DNA of 64,000 nucleotides from Capronia americana (GCA_016110215.1 JADWQD010000007.1:1860001-1924000); one strand, 5' to 3'; counted from the stretch's first letter, positions 19,590 through 31,574 are shown. Notes: a model not told the origin generated them from the sequence alone. A program made the numbers and translations.

Positions 19590-21597
19590 TCACAGCATGG
19601 CTTTGGGCATGAACTTGATGGCCTGCCTGACGCCGAGGTCCTAATGATGCGATCCGTCACGTTAGTATCATCAATCATCAATCATTAAAGCGAAACTTGA
19701 GACAAGCTGTTGTGGGCTGGGGATTCGCTGGAACGAATCGAACCAAACCCAAACTCGAGACGAACGCTTTATGGGACTCGAAGTAGGAAACGCATGGACA
19801 TGGAGGGGAAGAAGGTGTTTTGGAGAACGTACCGCAAGGATCTCTTCAGTCCCTCCCAAGATGGCATCGAACTTATACGTCCTGTGGAACTGCTCGACGA
19901 ACCGACCCATGCCCGTCTGGGTGATGCCTCTCCCGCCGAAGATGTTGACCGCATCGTCCGCGACATCGTGGGCACAGCGCGTGGCGTAGCTCTTCAACAA
20001 CCCGATCGGACCGCCCAGGAGTTTGTTCTGCTGCGCGTACGACATGTTGGTCATCTGGAAGGTGATGCTCTCGAGCCAGGACTGGCACGCCTCGGTGAGG
20101 GAGATCATCTTGGCGATCTTCTGGCGGATGACGGGCTGGGAGATCAGCGGCTTGCCGAACACGAGCCGCTGGTTCGACCACTTCAGGCACTCCTCGACGA
20201 TGGTGCGCATCCACCGGATCACCGAGCAGGCCATGGCCCAGCGCTCGTGGTTGAAGTTGGACATGATGACGATGAAGCCGTTGTCCTCCTTGCCGAGCAG
20301 GTGGTTGACGGGCACTTTCACGTTGTCGAACTGGATGAACGTCGTGGCCGCGGCCGTCGAGTACGACGTCTTGATCCGCTTGGTCTCGACGTTGTCGTCG
20401 CGCGGCACCAGGATCACGCTGAACCCTTTCTCCGTCTTGCAGCCCGTGACGAAGTAGTCGGCGAACATGCCATTGGTGATCCATTTCTTCGTGCCGTTGA
20501 TACTAGCGTTGCGAAAGTTTGAAATGTCAGTCCGGAGTTTCCACATATATTGTTACCACGGGACAAAGAAAGGGTAACCCGGACAACGAAAGGTAAACCG
20601 GGAGGAGGAGAGTCTGGGTTACTCACATGAAATGCTTCCCGTCTGGAGTCTTTGTAGCCGTCGTCCGCAGGCCCGCCACATCTGATCCGGCGAACGCCTC
20701 GGTGACGGCCAGGCACATGAACTTCTTGCCGCTGAGACACTCTTCCGTCACCTTCTCCATGAGCTCCTTGTCGTTGGCCCAGTTCCGCACGGCCGTCAGC
20801 GAAATCATCATCCCCGCCATGTTTCCGTCCTGAAACCCGCGTGCAAGGGCGCGCGATAGCTCCTGCGCAACGATCAAGTCATGGAAGTAGTCGAATTCCT
20901 CGGGTTTGACCCCTCCGATGAGCGGACCGCGGTTCTGGAGGTGCTTGCCCGGACCCAGGCGCATGGCGAGCAGATTGTTGGCGGCCATCTTGTCGACCAG
21001 TTCCTGCGAAATGTACGTCCCGTCGGCTTCCTTCTGCTGCGCTTCCGGGTATATGTCCCGGTCGACGAACTCTCGGACCGCCCGTTGCAAGGCGCGGTGG
21101 GAGTCGTTGTAATACGGCGATTTGAACTGCGGAGTCAACCACACGGGCTCTGCGTACGGCACCGTTGACAGGTCGCCGGGCTGGCGATCAATGACTTCGG
21201 GTTTCTCGCCTTGTATCGTGCCAATGCATAGGTCTTCATACTTCTGAAGGACTTCATGCCGGTGGAGATTGTAGAATGCGGTTGTGGCGTCCTTGCCGGC
21301 TACTTGCTCTAGGACATAGTTGCCTCCAGGGTGAGCGTCCAGAAAGTCGCTCAAGTCATAGACTTTGTGATCGATCTTGACGTGTCACGACTGTTAGCGG
21401 CGGGGTCTTCTCGTAGACACAACGATACTCGGCCACCTTGAGATGGGATTCTTGGTAAACGGAAAGGACAGGCTTGACAAGTGAGAAGAAAGAGCCTTGC
21501 TTACAATGCACCATAAATCGTCAGCGGAGCTGTGTTTCGCGACATCCTCTCGCGTGTGCGTCTTGCTAGGGATGGTCTGAGACGACTTTTGGGCCAT
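19590..21597 (-). CDS. cytochrome b5 / acyl-CoA dehydrogenase fusion protein
   Basis: Four exons: 21505-21597, 20627-21375, 19833-20502 and 19590-19640, giving 520 residues. The N-terminal cytochrome b5 domain (about 12-90) is completed by the first splice, DDLWCIIDHKVYDLSDFLDA; His46 of HPGG and His69 or His71 are the heme ligands. The acyl-CoA dehydrogenase part (about 120-520) has the FAD-binding LAVTEAFAGSDVAGLRTTAT, KKWITNGMFADYFVTG and the C-terminal helical domain with NIFGGRGITQTGMGRF. The last splice gives LGGTEEILADLGVRQAIKFM. Fungi carry such fusions, where cytochrome b5 may pass electrons to or from the FAD; the substrate is unknown. The usual Glu of YEGT is Gly here, so the base must be elsewhere, as in isovaleryl- and long-chain ACADs. 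There is no clear presequence; MPKAML at the end is not a standard PTS1. The first intron ends in an unusual AAG acceptor. Confidence 0.95.
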
Positions 21598-22270
21598 ACT
21601 CGCACGGCGAATCGATAAGTCTGCGCTACAGTCTGGAGAGAAATAGTGGCTCGTGAACTCGAAGAAAACCACAAGAACAGCTTCAAGGGTTGCTTGAAGA
21701 AACACAAAAGCTTCCCATGTTCTGGCTGGACCTCTAGGTCCCCCGGATTTTGTCGTGGCGATACTCAACCGAGGCTCGAAGCTGATCATGAAGCATCCCT
21801 GCAATTCATCCTGGCCAATCGCTAAGTGCCAGCTTACCGCCAATTGCATGGCCGTCGATTGGACAGCCATAACCGTGCGAATTCCCGCTGGAAGCGTCGG
21901 ACATCGTTCGGCGTTCACAATCTGTTGTCTCCCGGCCAACAGACCGCTTCGGCGCCTGGACGCTCAGCGGAGGCAGTTGTGGTCTGCAGATTGAAACAAC
22001 AAAGGAGGTGATGAGCTAGACCAAAGCTTCCTAGATGAGGTTACGAGAAGACGGGCTGCATATTGCCACAGATCGAGAATGGCTTCGACACAAATGAAGA
22101 GTCGGATCAGCGTCGAGAATATAATATCTCAGTCAAGGTGTTCCACGTTTGCCAGAAGTCATTGATGATTCCATGTCGCAGTTATATCTACATCGCAGCT
22201 GGTTCACTGGAAACCCAAGACTGGGGTTGAGACTCCTTCCGAGCCTGTAACCGTCTCATTTGGATTCATC
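21598..22270. other. intergenic between ACAD promoter and amidase 3' end
   Basis: 673 bp upstream of the minus-strand ACAD gene. No coding signal beyond short frames. Confidence 0.5.
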
Positions 22271-24015
22271 TCACGCTTGTGCTCGCTTTAACCTTGCGGT
22301 AACCACGTCCACCAACTCAACCGTCGGCTGGACGTAAGGGGTAATGGTGTTTCGCACCAATGTACGCTGTTCGTATGCATAAGCCAACCCAATGAGGAGT
22401 TCCTCGCTGAAATGAGGTCCCATGAAGCTGATGCCAAAAGGTAGGTTGGGCGCCGTAGCATTCAGGTTGTCAAATCCGTTGGGTGTGATTTCCGTATCAG
22501 CGGGGAACGCTCCTAGCGGAACGGTGATGACGGGCGAGCCGATCAAGGCAGGGAAGTTTGGACTGAATTCCGTGGGCAGGACCAATGCATCCAGCGAGTA
22601 GTTTGCAAGCGCCCCAGTAACTCCCAAAGGACCAGCAAGATATGTATTCATGGTATAATTGGACCAGAACTCCGGTGAAGTATTGTCGTAGCCCAGCTCC
22701 AAAGCGGAGTCCCAGATGAGCGTGTCCCGCTCAGGCCAATCCTCAAGGGCAAACAAGTGGGTGAAGTTACGGACGTCCTCCAGGTCATACACCTGGTTGG
22801 GGTTGTATGACAGCTGGGAAAGGTACTTTGGCAGGTCGGACACGAAATCAGCTTCAAGGACGATGTTGGAGTAGTTGCCTTCGTTCAGAGCATCGTAACC
22901 GGTAAAGTTGGTATTGTCGACAATGATAGCTCCTGCGGAGCGGAGCACGTCGAGAGCAGCATTAAAGGCTGGGACGATAGGCGCGGCGACGGAGTCAAAG
23001 GAGAGATCAATGAGGTTGCGCGGCACACCAATACGCTTGCCAGACAGAGCGCTGAAATTGCAAGCCGCAACGTAGTCGGGGACGGTGTCGAATGGAATTG
23101 CATCGGTGTAATTGTCGTAGGGCGACTTCCCAGCAATGGCGGCCAGAACATATGCAGCGTCTTTCACCGTGCGAGCCATGGGTCCAATGGTATCTTGGTG
23201 CTCAGAGATGGGAACAACTAGGTCGCGCGAGGTAAGGCCGACAGTGGGCTTGATGCCGACCAGGTTGTTGACATCTGATGGGCTCAAAATGCTGCCGTCT
23301 GTCTCAGTGCCCAGCGCGGCAAGTGCCAGCCCCAGCGAAGATGAGACGCCACTACCAGAACTGCTGCCGGAGGGATCTTGTCCCGGAAAGTAAGCACCGA
23401 CTGTCTGGCCTGCAATTGCCGACCACCCGTTACTGGTGTTGTATGATCTGATACAAGGTTAGCACTAGGATGCTCTATCGACACCAATACTGGGAGAACT
23501 TGCCGATAATTCGCCCATTGACTTAGGTTTGTTTTCCCTAGTATGATCGCGCCAGCCTTCCTGAGCTTTGCTGCTATTGTGCTGTCGCGCGGAACCTTGG
23601 CGCCAGCAAGAGCGTAGGAGCCTGCCGTGTTGTCCATGGCATCAGCAGTTGCAATGTTGTTCTTGATCAAAATGGGTATGCCATGGAGCGGACCAAGGAC
23701 AGTACCCCTTGCTCGTTGTGAGTCGAGCTGAGCAGCGATGGAGAATGCGTCCGGATTGAGCTGAGTAACCATATGAAGCGTCGAGTTGACCTCCAGGATG
23801 CGAGAAATATACGCCTGGACCAGGTCAACGCTTGTGAACAAGCCCGACTCCAGCCCACGAACGAGGTCTTCTGTTGTCGCTTCAATCAGCGGAGGGAAAG
23901 CTGTGCCGTTGATGGTTGTAGTTTGGCTGTAACATGACTGCGCTGCAACCAAGGTGGTCAAGTACAGCGAAACAAGGTGGAGGCCTTGTATGCGGTGAAA
24001 GAGACCGCGAGCCAT
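22271..24015 (-). CDS. secreted amidase (amidase signature family)
   Basis: Two exons: 23504-24015 and 22271-23447, giving 562 residues. Amidase signature enzymes hydrolyse carboxamides with a Ser-cisSer-Lys triad. Lys118 lies in PILIKNNIATADAMDNTAGS; a cis-Ser near 200 lies in DPSGSSSGSG; the nucleophile is Ser223 in GTETDGSILSPSDVNN. A hydrophobic signal peptide covers about residues 10-25 (GLHLVSLYLTTLVAAQ) and many N-glycosylation sequons follow, so it is probably secreted. The 56-bp intron uses a GC donor (CG|GCAAGT) with a CTAAC branch and ATCAG acceptor. Splicing there yields LSQWANYRSYNTSNGWSAIA, matching the family, whereas the frame read through it diverges. The natural substrate is unknown; fungal members include glutamyl-tRNA-like, acetamidase-like and peptide amidases. 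Confidence 0.93.
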
Positions 24016-24557
24016 ATCGACGGACGTTGTGGACGGTAGGGACTGAGGAAGAGGAAGCCACTGTCAACATCCTGCTTCTGCTTTTCTATATGAGGTTCGA
24101 TTTGCGCGTCGTCCTAGGACGATCGGGTTCCAGTAGCTTGATTGAACAAACCCTTGTCCATGCCGGCGATCAGCGGCCGGCTTCTCGATAAGCTAGAAGG
24201 CTGGGTAATAGTTGCGTTTAATTGGTGGGATGGCAAACTCGACCTGCGCCAGAGATGTTGATGTGTACCTGCAGCCAGTCGCGTTCAGGTTCAGGCGTGG
24301 CAATATCTGTTGGAGCAGGCCCGGCTTCCCCACATGAGACAGACGACCAGCTTATCGAGCTGCCCAAGTAGGCAGCTCAGAAACGCCCTGCCCAGGAAAG
24401 CCCCTGCTGGACAGCAGCCGGCACTCTGAAAAGTCCCTTCGGTCTGTAATAGATATCAGTGTGGTGGGAAGGATATCCATTATGCAACTCGTATCGCATA
24501 TTCGGCTGAAATCCAGTTTTCGTTTGATCCAGAAATTCTCGCGCTTCTGGAGTTGCG
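24016..24557. other. intergenic between amidase promoter and PIG-S 3' end
   Basis: 542 bp, upstream region of the amidase. No coding signal beyond short frames. Confidence 0.5.
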
Positions 24558-26439
24558 TCACGGTCTTCCTGCTTGCTTGCTCGAGGCAAATCGTTTGACC
24601 TCTCTCAGAAGACCTATCATCAGAGGGACTCCCACCGGGCCTAAGAGAGGTAGGTATACAGCAACCTAATTCGGGGTTAGCAACTAGAATACGAAAGGGG
24701 AGGCGGATGATTGCTACGGGTGCTGTCCTGGGCCTGGGATAGACTCGATGCTAACTTACCTTGTGCTCATCGGGAAAATAGACCTGGCCAACCATCGACT
24801 TGTCGAAGAAGGCCTTTTCGCTGTCTCTGAATGCCACTTTGGCGTGAGCCAGAGCTTCAGCCCACTTGCTCCCCACGAACGCGCGACAAGACGCAGAAAG
24901 ATTGGCAATCGCGTCATCAACCAGTTGAGCGACGTTCCTCGGAATGGGGATATTGCTCAACCTCTGGGCAAGCCGGGCAAGCGACCCCAGGCTTGATCCC
25001 GCTTTGAGGTGTAGACTAAGGGCGGAGAGTCTTTTGTAGGCATCGAGACGCAATTGCAAAGGCTTGGCTTTAGCATCGTGGTCGGATTGTAAGACGCCCA
25101 GGAGTGACAGTAGTTGCGAGGCAAACCTTTCAAAAGGGAGGCGCAGCAGGTCTTTGTCCAAATAATCTGGAAGCGTTGGAGTACCATGGACAGGATGCGG
25201 ATGCAGTGGCGGGTTGAGGATCTGAATGCCACCCCACTGAGGAATGACCCATGAGAGCTCCTTGATGCCTTCAATCGTCAGTGGTATCTGATCCTTAGCT
25301 GGGATGTAGAGGATGAAGTTGAGTGTAGGCCCATTCCCAAGCGACGGTGCCAGAGGCCACTCTGCTGCGTTCACAAATGCTGTTAGGTCATTATGGTGTA
25401 GGTACGTTCCATTCTGGCCCTCCATGTGACGGGGCTGCAGGGTGGGTGGAAGAGTCGCATATAGCTGCACTTGTGTTGTCACCTCGAAATCGGCCACGGC
25501 AGACAGTGCGTGCACAAGCGGTTGAATGTGCTCTTGGAGCGCATGCTTTATATCCCAACTGGAAGGGGCGCCACTGGCTGTCAGAAGGGAAAAGGTCAGA
25601 TGGAACTCAGGAGACGACTTGTAAGCGCGGTTGAGCTGCTTCTCAATCCCGGAAACCATATCATAGGGCTGTGATTTCAGAAACGCCTCGGCATTCTTGC
25701 TGTGGCTTGCAAGAGAGACGGTCTGCAGCGCTGCAGCGATCTGCTCTTCTCTGAAAAGGCCATAGAGATCCTCGGCTAGATTTTTGGCGTAATTGACTCC
25801 GGCATTGGGTGGTATGCGAGCACGAGCTTCCGCCGCGACAGGACTCTGGCTGAACGCAAAACTATCGGTTGTTGGTTCAAGGTATAGTTTCAGTGCAGGC
25901 TCCCCGATATTCAGAGTTGTAGGATTCTCGCCGCAGCTCTTTTCTCGTCCACCGTTTCCGCCTTGCTGCAGGTCCACGAGGTGAAGTCTTTGGTGGAGGG
26001 TGGGATACTCATTGAAATCGTCTAAGGCTTGTTGTGTGTCTCGCACAATCGTCTGCGCCTCCGAGCATGGCAGGTCTGGTGCCGAAACCCAGATGTGCAA
26101 AGGAATCGCGGCCGGGGTGTTCTGGTAAATACTATCAGCAATGGAAAGTGCCCTCAAAGGTCCTTCAGTGCTCACCCGTCCATCCGCCCAGTCGAGCATG
26201 TCTTGTAGTGGAAGGTTCGCACGGTAGATTGATGTAGTCTTCAGCCATGTCGGAATACCTAGCAAAACTATCACAGCCCAGAAGGACAACACAATCTTAG
26301 TCCGCAGGTTGATGGCTTCGGCTGTCTCTGGCGGAGGCAGTTTCCTCACGGCTGCTGCATCGGCGGGAGCGACTGACGCGCCGTCCATGGCTAGGGTGTT
26401 TGTGTGCGATCTAGGAACCACCGACTTCGTCGAGACCAT
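24558..26439 (-). CDS. gpi17: GPI transamidase component PIG-S (Gpi17)
   Basis: Two exons: 24760-26439 and 24558-24665, giving 595 residues. PIG-S/Gpi17 is a subunit of the ER complex that cleaves the GPI signal and attaches the anchor. The first membrane helix is near 47-70 (IVLSFWAVIVLLGIPTWLKT), followed by YRANLPLQDM, the usual PIG-S lumenal start. A long lumenal domain follows, with NFILYIPAKDQIPLTI and SWVIPQWGGIQILNP. The splice from DEHKV-type donor (GTAAGT) to TTAG acceptor gives EHKVAVYLPLLGPVGVPLMI, the second membrane helix, then a short cytosolic KR-rich tail. The first ATG is used; a second at codon 18 (MDGASVAP) would give 578 residues and is equally possible. It is divergent from COQ10. 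Confidence 0.95.
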
Positions 26440-26749
26440 TTACAGAGCCGCATCCATCGCGAACGACGCGTAGCAAGTACCAGGAGGGTTTGTTTTCGCG
26501 CGTGGTCTGGCAGCGGACGGGGAAACTGTGGCTGCACAGATTCGTAAATTTCCGCGACTCAGAAAACATATGGCGTGAAATTCCAATGACTCGCAAAAGT
26601 CGCCGGACAAAATATCGATGGACCATCTTGACTTTAAGCTACATATCCTTGGTCCCGATCCGCATCGCTTCATCTCATGAGATCGACATAGGACTCTCTC
26701 CGACCTTCGCTTTCATTCTGGGCTTGGCCTGGCCTCGAACATCTGCAGC
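26440..26749. promoter_or_regulatory. 310-bp bidirectional promoter, PIG-S (-) and COQ10 (+)
   Basis: The start codons of two well-supported genes face away from each other across 310 bp. No clear TATA or repeat. Confidence 0.6.
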
Positions 26750-27385
26750 ATGGCCACTCGGCGCGCGGCTGGCGTGCTTCTGACCTGCCCGACTCGATTG
26801 GCTCAAGTTCCAAGCACTTCGAGATCGGGATATCCATTATCACCAAAACAGACCCGAACAATCTTTGATTCACTGCTCAGTTCAGCTCTCGGCCCTTGTG
26901 AGCCCCGGTCGATGAGCCATACCAAGGTGCTGCCTTATTCTCCCGCGACCGTGTTCAAGGCCGTATCTGATGTTGCCGGCTACCCTAATTTCCTGCCTTT
27001 CACAATTTCATCCAACGTGAAATCAAGAGATCCGGCCGGCTATCCCACTCGAGCGAACCTCAAGGTCGGCTACGCCAAGCTGGGCGTTGAGGAGGACTGG
27101 GAGAGTATCGTGCTCTGCGATCCGGCAAAAGGAATCATCGAGGCGAAGAGTAGCGAAGAGCACAGTAACGGCCTCTTTGAAGCTCTGTCTACGAAATGGC
27201 ACATTGCGCCTTCGAAGACGGCGGATGCAAATACCGCCGTTAAGCTGGACGTCATCGTCAAATTTCGAAACCCGATTTACGATCAAATGTTTGCTCAAGT
27301 GGAGAGCAAGGTCGCGAGCACCATGATCTCTGCGTTTGAGAAGAGGGTGGAGGAGCTTGATCAGAAGCAGAAGGTCACACGCTGA
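26750..27385 (+). CDS. coq10: coenzyme Q-binding protein COQ10, START domain, mitochondrial
   Basis: Single exon, 211 residues. COQ10 binds ubiquinone in the inner membrane and is required for its efficient synthesis and use in respiration. The N-terminus (MATRRAAGVLLTCPTRLAQV) is basic, hydrophobic and lacks acids, as a presequence should. The START/polyketide-cyclase domain runs from about 56 to 200: SHTKVLPYSPATVFKAVSDV, AGYPNFLPF, LKVGYAKLGVEEDWESIV, and the C-terminal helix AFEKRVEELDQ that lids the pocket. KFRNPIYDQMFAQVESKV is strongly family-like. Length and architecture match fungal orthologues. Confidence 0.95.
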   Translation: MATRRAAGVLLTCPTRLAQVPSTSRSGYPLSPKQTRTIFDSLLSSALGPCEPRSMSHTKVLPYSPATVFKAVSDVAGYPNFLPFTISSNVKSRDPAGYPTRANLKVGYAKLGVEEDWESIVLCDPAKGIIEAKSSEEHSNGLFEALSTKWHIAPSKTADANTAVKLDVIVKFRNPIYDQMFAQVESKVASTMISAFEKRVEELDQKQKVTR

Positions 27386-28667
27386 TGGCTGTCTGAGCAG
27401 GACTAGGTCAACTAAAATGCAAGTGGATGCATTGCGGCAGTGGTATTCCTCCGAGCAGTGCGAATGCTGTTCGCGTCGATGGGACTTTCACACCTGTCGC
27501 TACCTTGACAGGCCGAATGCAGCACTGCCGGCAGCATGTCGACTATCTGGCGAAGCAATGTATCACTGTCGTCGCGCTCGATGGGAAATGATCCCCGGCG
27601 GTCCACTGCTCGCCTTTCCTAGCAACAAGCCACTCTGGAATCGTGGTCAACCCTGTCAAGTTAGGCGAAGTTCCAGCTGTCTGCCCTTGATCTCAGCACC
27701 TCAACCTCGTCTATGTGCTGTGTATACCGTGGCCTGGTCAGCCAGCTGGACGAAGGGGTTCCGGATGCTGGTGATTGAAAAGGCCGGGACTCTTTGCGTA
27801 TACGGTAGAGGGTTTGGTTACACTTTCCAACCAGTCTGAAGCTCAATCATCAACTCCGCCTCAGGGAGTAGTGTCATGTATGTACTGAGAGAATTCTGGG
27901 TATGTCACTCGCAATGTAATTTAAAGCTTTCTGGCGTTGTCGTCTTAGCTGGGCCAACAGTGGCTGTCAATTCTGCAAACCACTCTCTCTCATCTTGTGA
28001 GCGTCACAGCAATATCACAAACCAGCGACATGTGCCAGCTAGTACCGGCGGCTCGAGAAGAAACAAACAGTGGCAGGTTGATCGCACTTGAAGAATTCAT
28101 AGTGCCATCCGTGGTTTTACAAGCTTCGAGAGCCATGTCGTTCGGATACCGCTGGTGACGCGACGGCTTGGTGACATTCTGCACCTGTCACGACCAAGCT
28201 CAACGGCGACAGGCCGACCTGCAGTGTGACACAGTGACACTGGAGAAGCTTGTCCTCGGCAGCCCGCCCTTCCGGTTAGCGCTCACTAGGCCGCAATGCT
28301 TCGCACCATTCACACGCCGGAAAGCGGGCTTCATCACACGCTGCGCACCCCCCAGCTACCAATCACCCCCTCCTCACGCCAACCTCATCCTCATGCCCCC
28401 GCTGCTGACTGGAAGATCAGCTTCAGTAACCGCCCATCGACCTGCAAGCCACCAAAGCATGGCAACAACCTCTCACAGACGAGCATGTCGATTTCTCCTC
28501 TCCTTGCGCTGTCGTCCTCCCTCAGCTGGTGCTGGCGGGCCTTAAACTGGCAATAAAAGAATCGAAGCGCCTGCGCCTTGCGCAATCTCTCTCGTCGGAC
28601 AGACTTGACGGTCACTGCCTCGCGCTGCCCTCTTGTTTCATATGTCGCTGCCCTCACCGTCAGTGTC
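27386..28667. other. intergenic, COQ10 3' flank and promoter of the next gene
   Basis: 1.28 kb. Frames of up to 167 codons (27336-27839) overlap the COQ10 end and have no recognisable motif. A CT-rich stretch at about 28360-28500 lies before the membrane-protein gene. Confidence 0.5.
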
Positions 28668-30262
28668 ATGGCCTACTGGCATGACCGCTCTGCGACCGGC
28701 GCGCCTTCTCCCCATCCTCCACGATGTAGACAGATCACCCTGCTTTACCTGCTGCTGACTGTCTTCCTGAGCGTCACCTCGGCCATCCAATCTGTCCCCG
28801 GGTCGCCCTGCGAATCGGTCTGCTCGGACGCAGGCACCCTCGAGAACGACGTCGTCTGCCTCGATGCCAACTACCAGTCTCTGTCGTCGGGTCGGGCATT
28901 CCAGAAATGCGTGGCATGTCAGCTGAACAGCACGGCGGTGGACACAGTAAACAATAACACAGATGTAGAATATGGCCTGCGTACGATGCACCCTCTTTAT
29001 TTGGTCCAATGGTGGTATAAACGCTGAACGTATTCCCCCCGTCTAGTGGCCCTGCGGTATACATTGGCAGGATGCATGTTTGCCATTCCCGAGGACCACA
29101 TCTCGATCAGCAGTCCCTGTCAAGTCAGCTGTGCGCCGCTGAACGGCTCGGTCGGCTATCAAGTCACGAACGACAGCTCGACGACCGATCCAGGCATCGC
29201 CTTCTGCACGGCCGCGGAATTCGACGATTTCACAATCAACAAATGCGCCACATGCTATAGTTTCATCCCGCAGCAGTTGTTCCTGGCAAATTGTAAGTAC
29301 GCAAGCACGGCGGTCGAGTTCCTTCCATCCCGTACCCACCCCCTAAAAAGAAAGACAGAAGACCGCTCGCCTGTCCTCCTTGATTAATTTCAATGCTTAC
29401 ACAATGGCGAATGAAAGTCCTCCAAGCTCTACACATCGCCTGCCGCGACCCCCCAGACCCAGGCAAACCCTTCTTCCCCGACGCCGATGCCATCTTCAAC
29501 GAAACGCTAATCGCCGGCCCGGCACCCCCATCGACCGGCACAGGCGGCAACGGCGGCCTCCACGGTTGGCACCTTGCTGTGGCGATCGCACTCCCCATCG
29601 TCGGTGGCATCATTCTCATCGGCGGCTTCTGCTGGGGATGTTTCGCGTTCACGCGCAAGCGACGGTACCGAATGGCACAGAGCGGGCGAATGAGCCGCGT
29701 GCATGACGCCCACGCCGACAGCTCGTACCAGTCACCTCTCTCCGCCAAGGCCGAGGCCTGGAAACATGACACCCTCCCCTGGGGTGTCGTGGAGCCACCA
29801 CGCGAAATGCACGCCATTTCCCCAACGCTCCTACACACGGGAAAGCAGCATAGTCCCGGGTTCGCGCAGGGGAGGTGGTCTCACCAGACGGGCGGCACGG
29901 GGCCGACTTCGGAGCAGAACACGCCTTTGAGGAGTAGTTTCCAGAGAGACGACGTAGGGCCCGGTCCCGCGCAGGTCAGGGATCCAAATCTTCATGAACA
30001 GTATTTCGGCGTAGTTGGGGAGGATGAGGCTGAGGATGGGCGAGAGCTCGGGCACGAGCACGAGGTGCCGATGCCAGGGCCGAGTGGTGTTGGAGTTGCC
30101 GTTGGCGAAGGGTATTACCCTCCCACGGAAGGTCAATACGGGTATGCGCAAAGCTATAGACCTGAGTATGGACACGAACCCGGACACGGACACGGGCAAG
30201 AACAAGCACATGGACACGGACAGCTCCGGGTGCATGAGGACGAGAGAGGCCAATTCATTTGA
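28668..30262 (+). CDS. single-pass cell-surface protein with Cys-rich ectodomain and Gly/His tail
   Basis: Three exons: 28668-28980, 29047-29292 and 29418-30262, giving 467 residues. A hydrophobic signal segment lies at about 22-40 (ITLLYLLLTVFLSVTSA). The ectodomain has paired cysteines: SPCESVCSDAGTLENDVVCL, GRAFQKCVACQ, then after splicing LAGCMFAIPEDH, SSPCQVSCAPL and INKCATCYSFIPQ. The second splice (125-bp intron) gives ANFLQALHIACRDPP. A Gly/Pro linker leads to one transmembrane helix at about 237-262 (WHLAVAIALPIVGGIILIGG and on), a basic stop-transfer KRRYR, then a disordered cytosolic tail ending in Gly/His/Tyr repeats (YGHEPGHGHGQEQAHGHGQ). I recall fungal proteins of this plan annotated loosely as LPXTG-domain or SKG6-like; no LPXTG sorting is implied. 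Function unknown. Both splices keep phase. Confidence 0.68.
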
Positions 30263-31574
30263 TTCGAAGCCGAAAGCTGGGAGGCAGAAGAAGCCCGAGA
30301 CGAAGACGAAAGTGAAGACAGACACAAACCGAGAATTTTACGACCACGGCACGCGCGACACGACCTTACACTTTACACTTTTACATTTCACACTCAGCGT
30401 TATGATTCCCACGCGTCGTCCGGACGTGACCCGGCGCGGCGCGGCACGGCACAGTGGAGGGAGTCATCTGAAGCGAATTACCTTGACCACAGAGTCCTTG
30501 GCTTGGAACTCTCGCGGGCGACGCCTACACCGGTGGCGGCAGTGGCAATCATGAGACGGAATACAGTGCAGCACAATACCCGTGCATCCGAAGCGACGTT
30601 TGAATGCACTGCACTGCGCTGCTCTGCTCTGCTCTGCTCTGCTGGACGTTGGTTCCGGATGGAAGCAGACTGGCAGGCAGGCAGGCGGAAGTGAGTTTCC
30701 CGGTCTTTCTAGACGAGGTGCATACGAGTACGGTACAGAGTCTTCCGCTTCAAAGGCCTGCTCTCCTCTGCTCTGCTATGGTCAGTCGCCCCCCAGGGCA
30801 TGGCATTGTATCATATCCATCTATATCGGTATTTATATCTATCTATACCTATGTCTATCTCTCCATCTTGTCTCCCTCCATATCTACTGTACAAGGGAAC
30901 ATAATCCGCGCATAAAATAGACTCGTCTATAGCTGCCAATCTACTTCTATTACTCGAGAACGAAAAACCCAATTGCCATATACAGTTTGGTCCTCGAGGG
31001 TGAACGAAGGCCGCTTTAGCCTGAGGTCTACCTGAGCCTTTAGCTTGAACACCTCCGAAGACTCCTTGACTAGAAATCGGCTAAACCTGCCTCGCGGCTA
31101 GGAATCTATTTCGGACGGGCGTCATGGAAGCTTGCAGATTCCCTGCCCTTACACTGCTGCCTAAATTTCGTTGTAGCACGCTTCGGGGTACCTCTGCCAA
31201 TATGGATGTCCACGTCATTCTAGAGTACCTGATGCAAGAAGCCTTCCATGATCCTTGTGCAAGTATAGGAGTAAATATTGTATCGCTATTTTGAAGTCAA
31301 CTGATACGAGAGTAGTAATGAATCAATTGATAGCCTGATTCGTTCCTTGGGCGAAAAGGCAATTTTGCTGTGACTGGGCTCATGCTGGGTGCCACGGCTG
31401 CCAGTCTCTTTGCCAAAACTTCGCAAGCTCCGTCTCCTTTCACGTCCTTCATTCTATTCATACCTACTTCAGACGAAATATCTCTCATTTCATGAGTGAC
31501 AATACCCAACCACCGCTCGGATGGCTTGCAGAACACCGGAGTGGTTCTGGCGGGGAGGATGCAGATGAAAATCA
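30263..31574. other. intergenic with simple repeats
   Basis: 1.3 kb of low-complexity DNA. There is a CTGCT-rich tract at about 30605-30645 and a TATC/TATA-rich tract at about 30815-30860. A 131-codon minus-strand frame with a true ATG (31297-31692) ends here; it is discussed under rejected items. Confidence 0.5.

Noticed and set aside
19710..20522. 270-codon plus-strand open frame
   Set aside because: Antisense to ACAD exon 3; its Arg/Asp/Glu/Val-rich composition is the usual shadow of a GC-rich coding strand, and the minus-strand gene is secure.
19590..26439. Possible metabolic cluster of ACAD, amidase and PIG-S
   Set aside because: PIG-S is a housekeeping ER gene, each gene has its own promoter gap, and no transporter, regulator or core biosynthetic enzyme is nearby.
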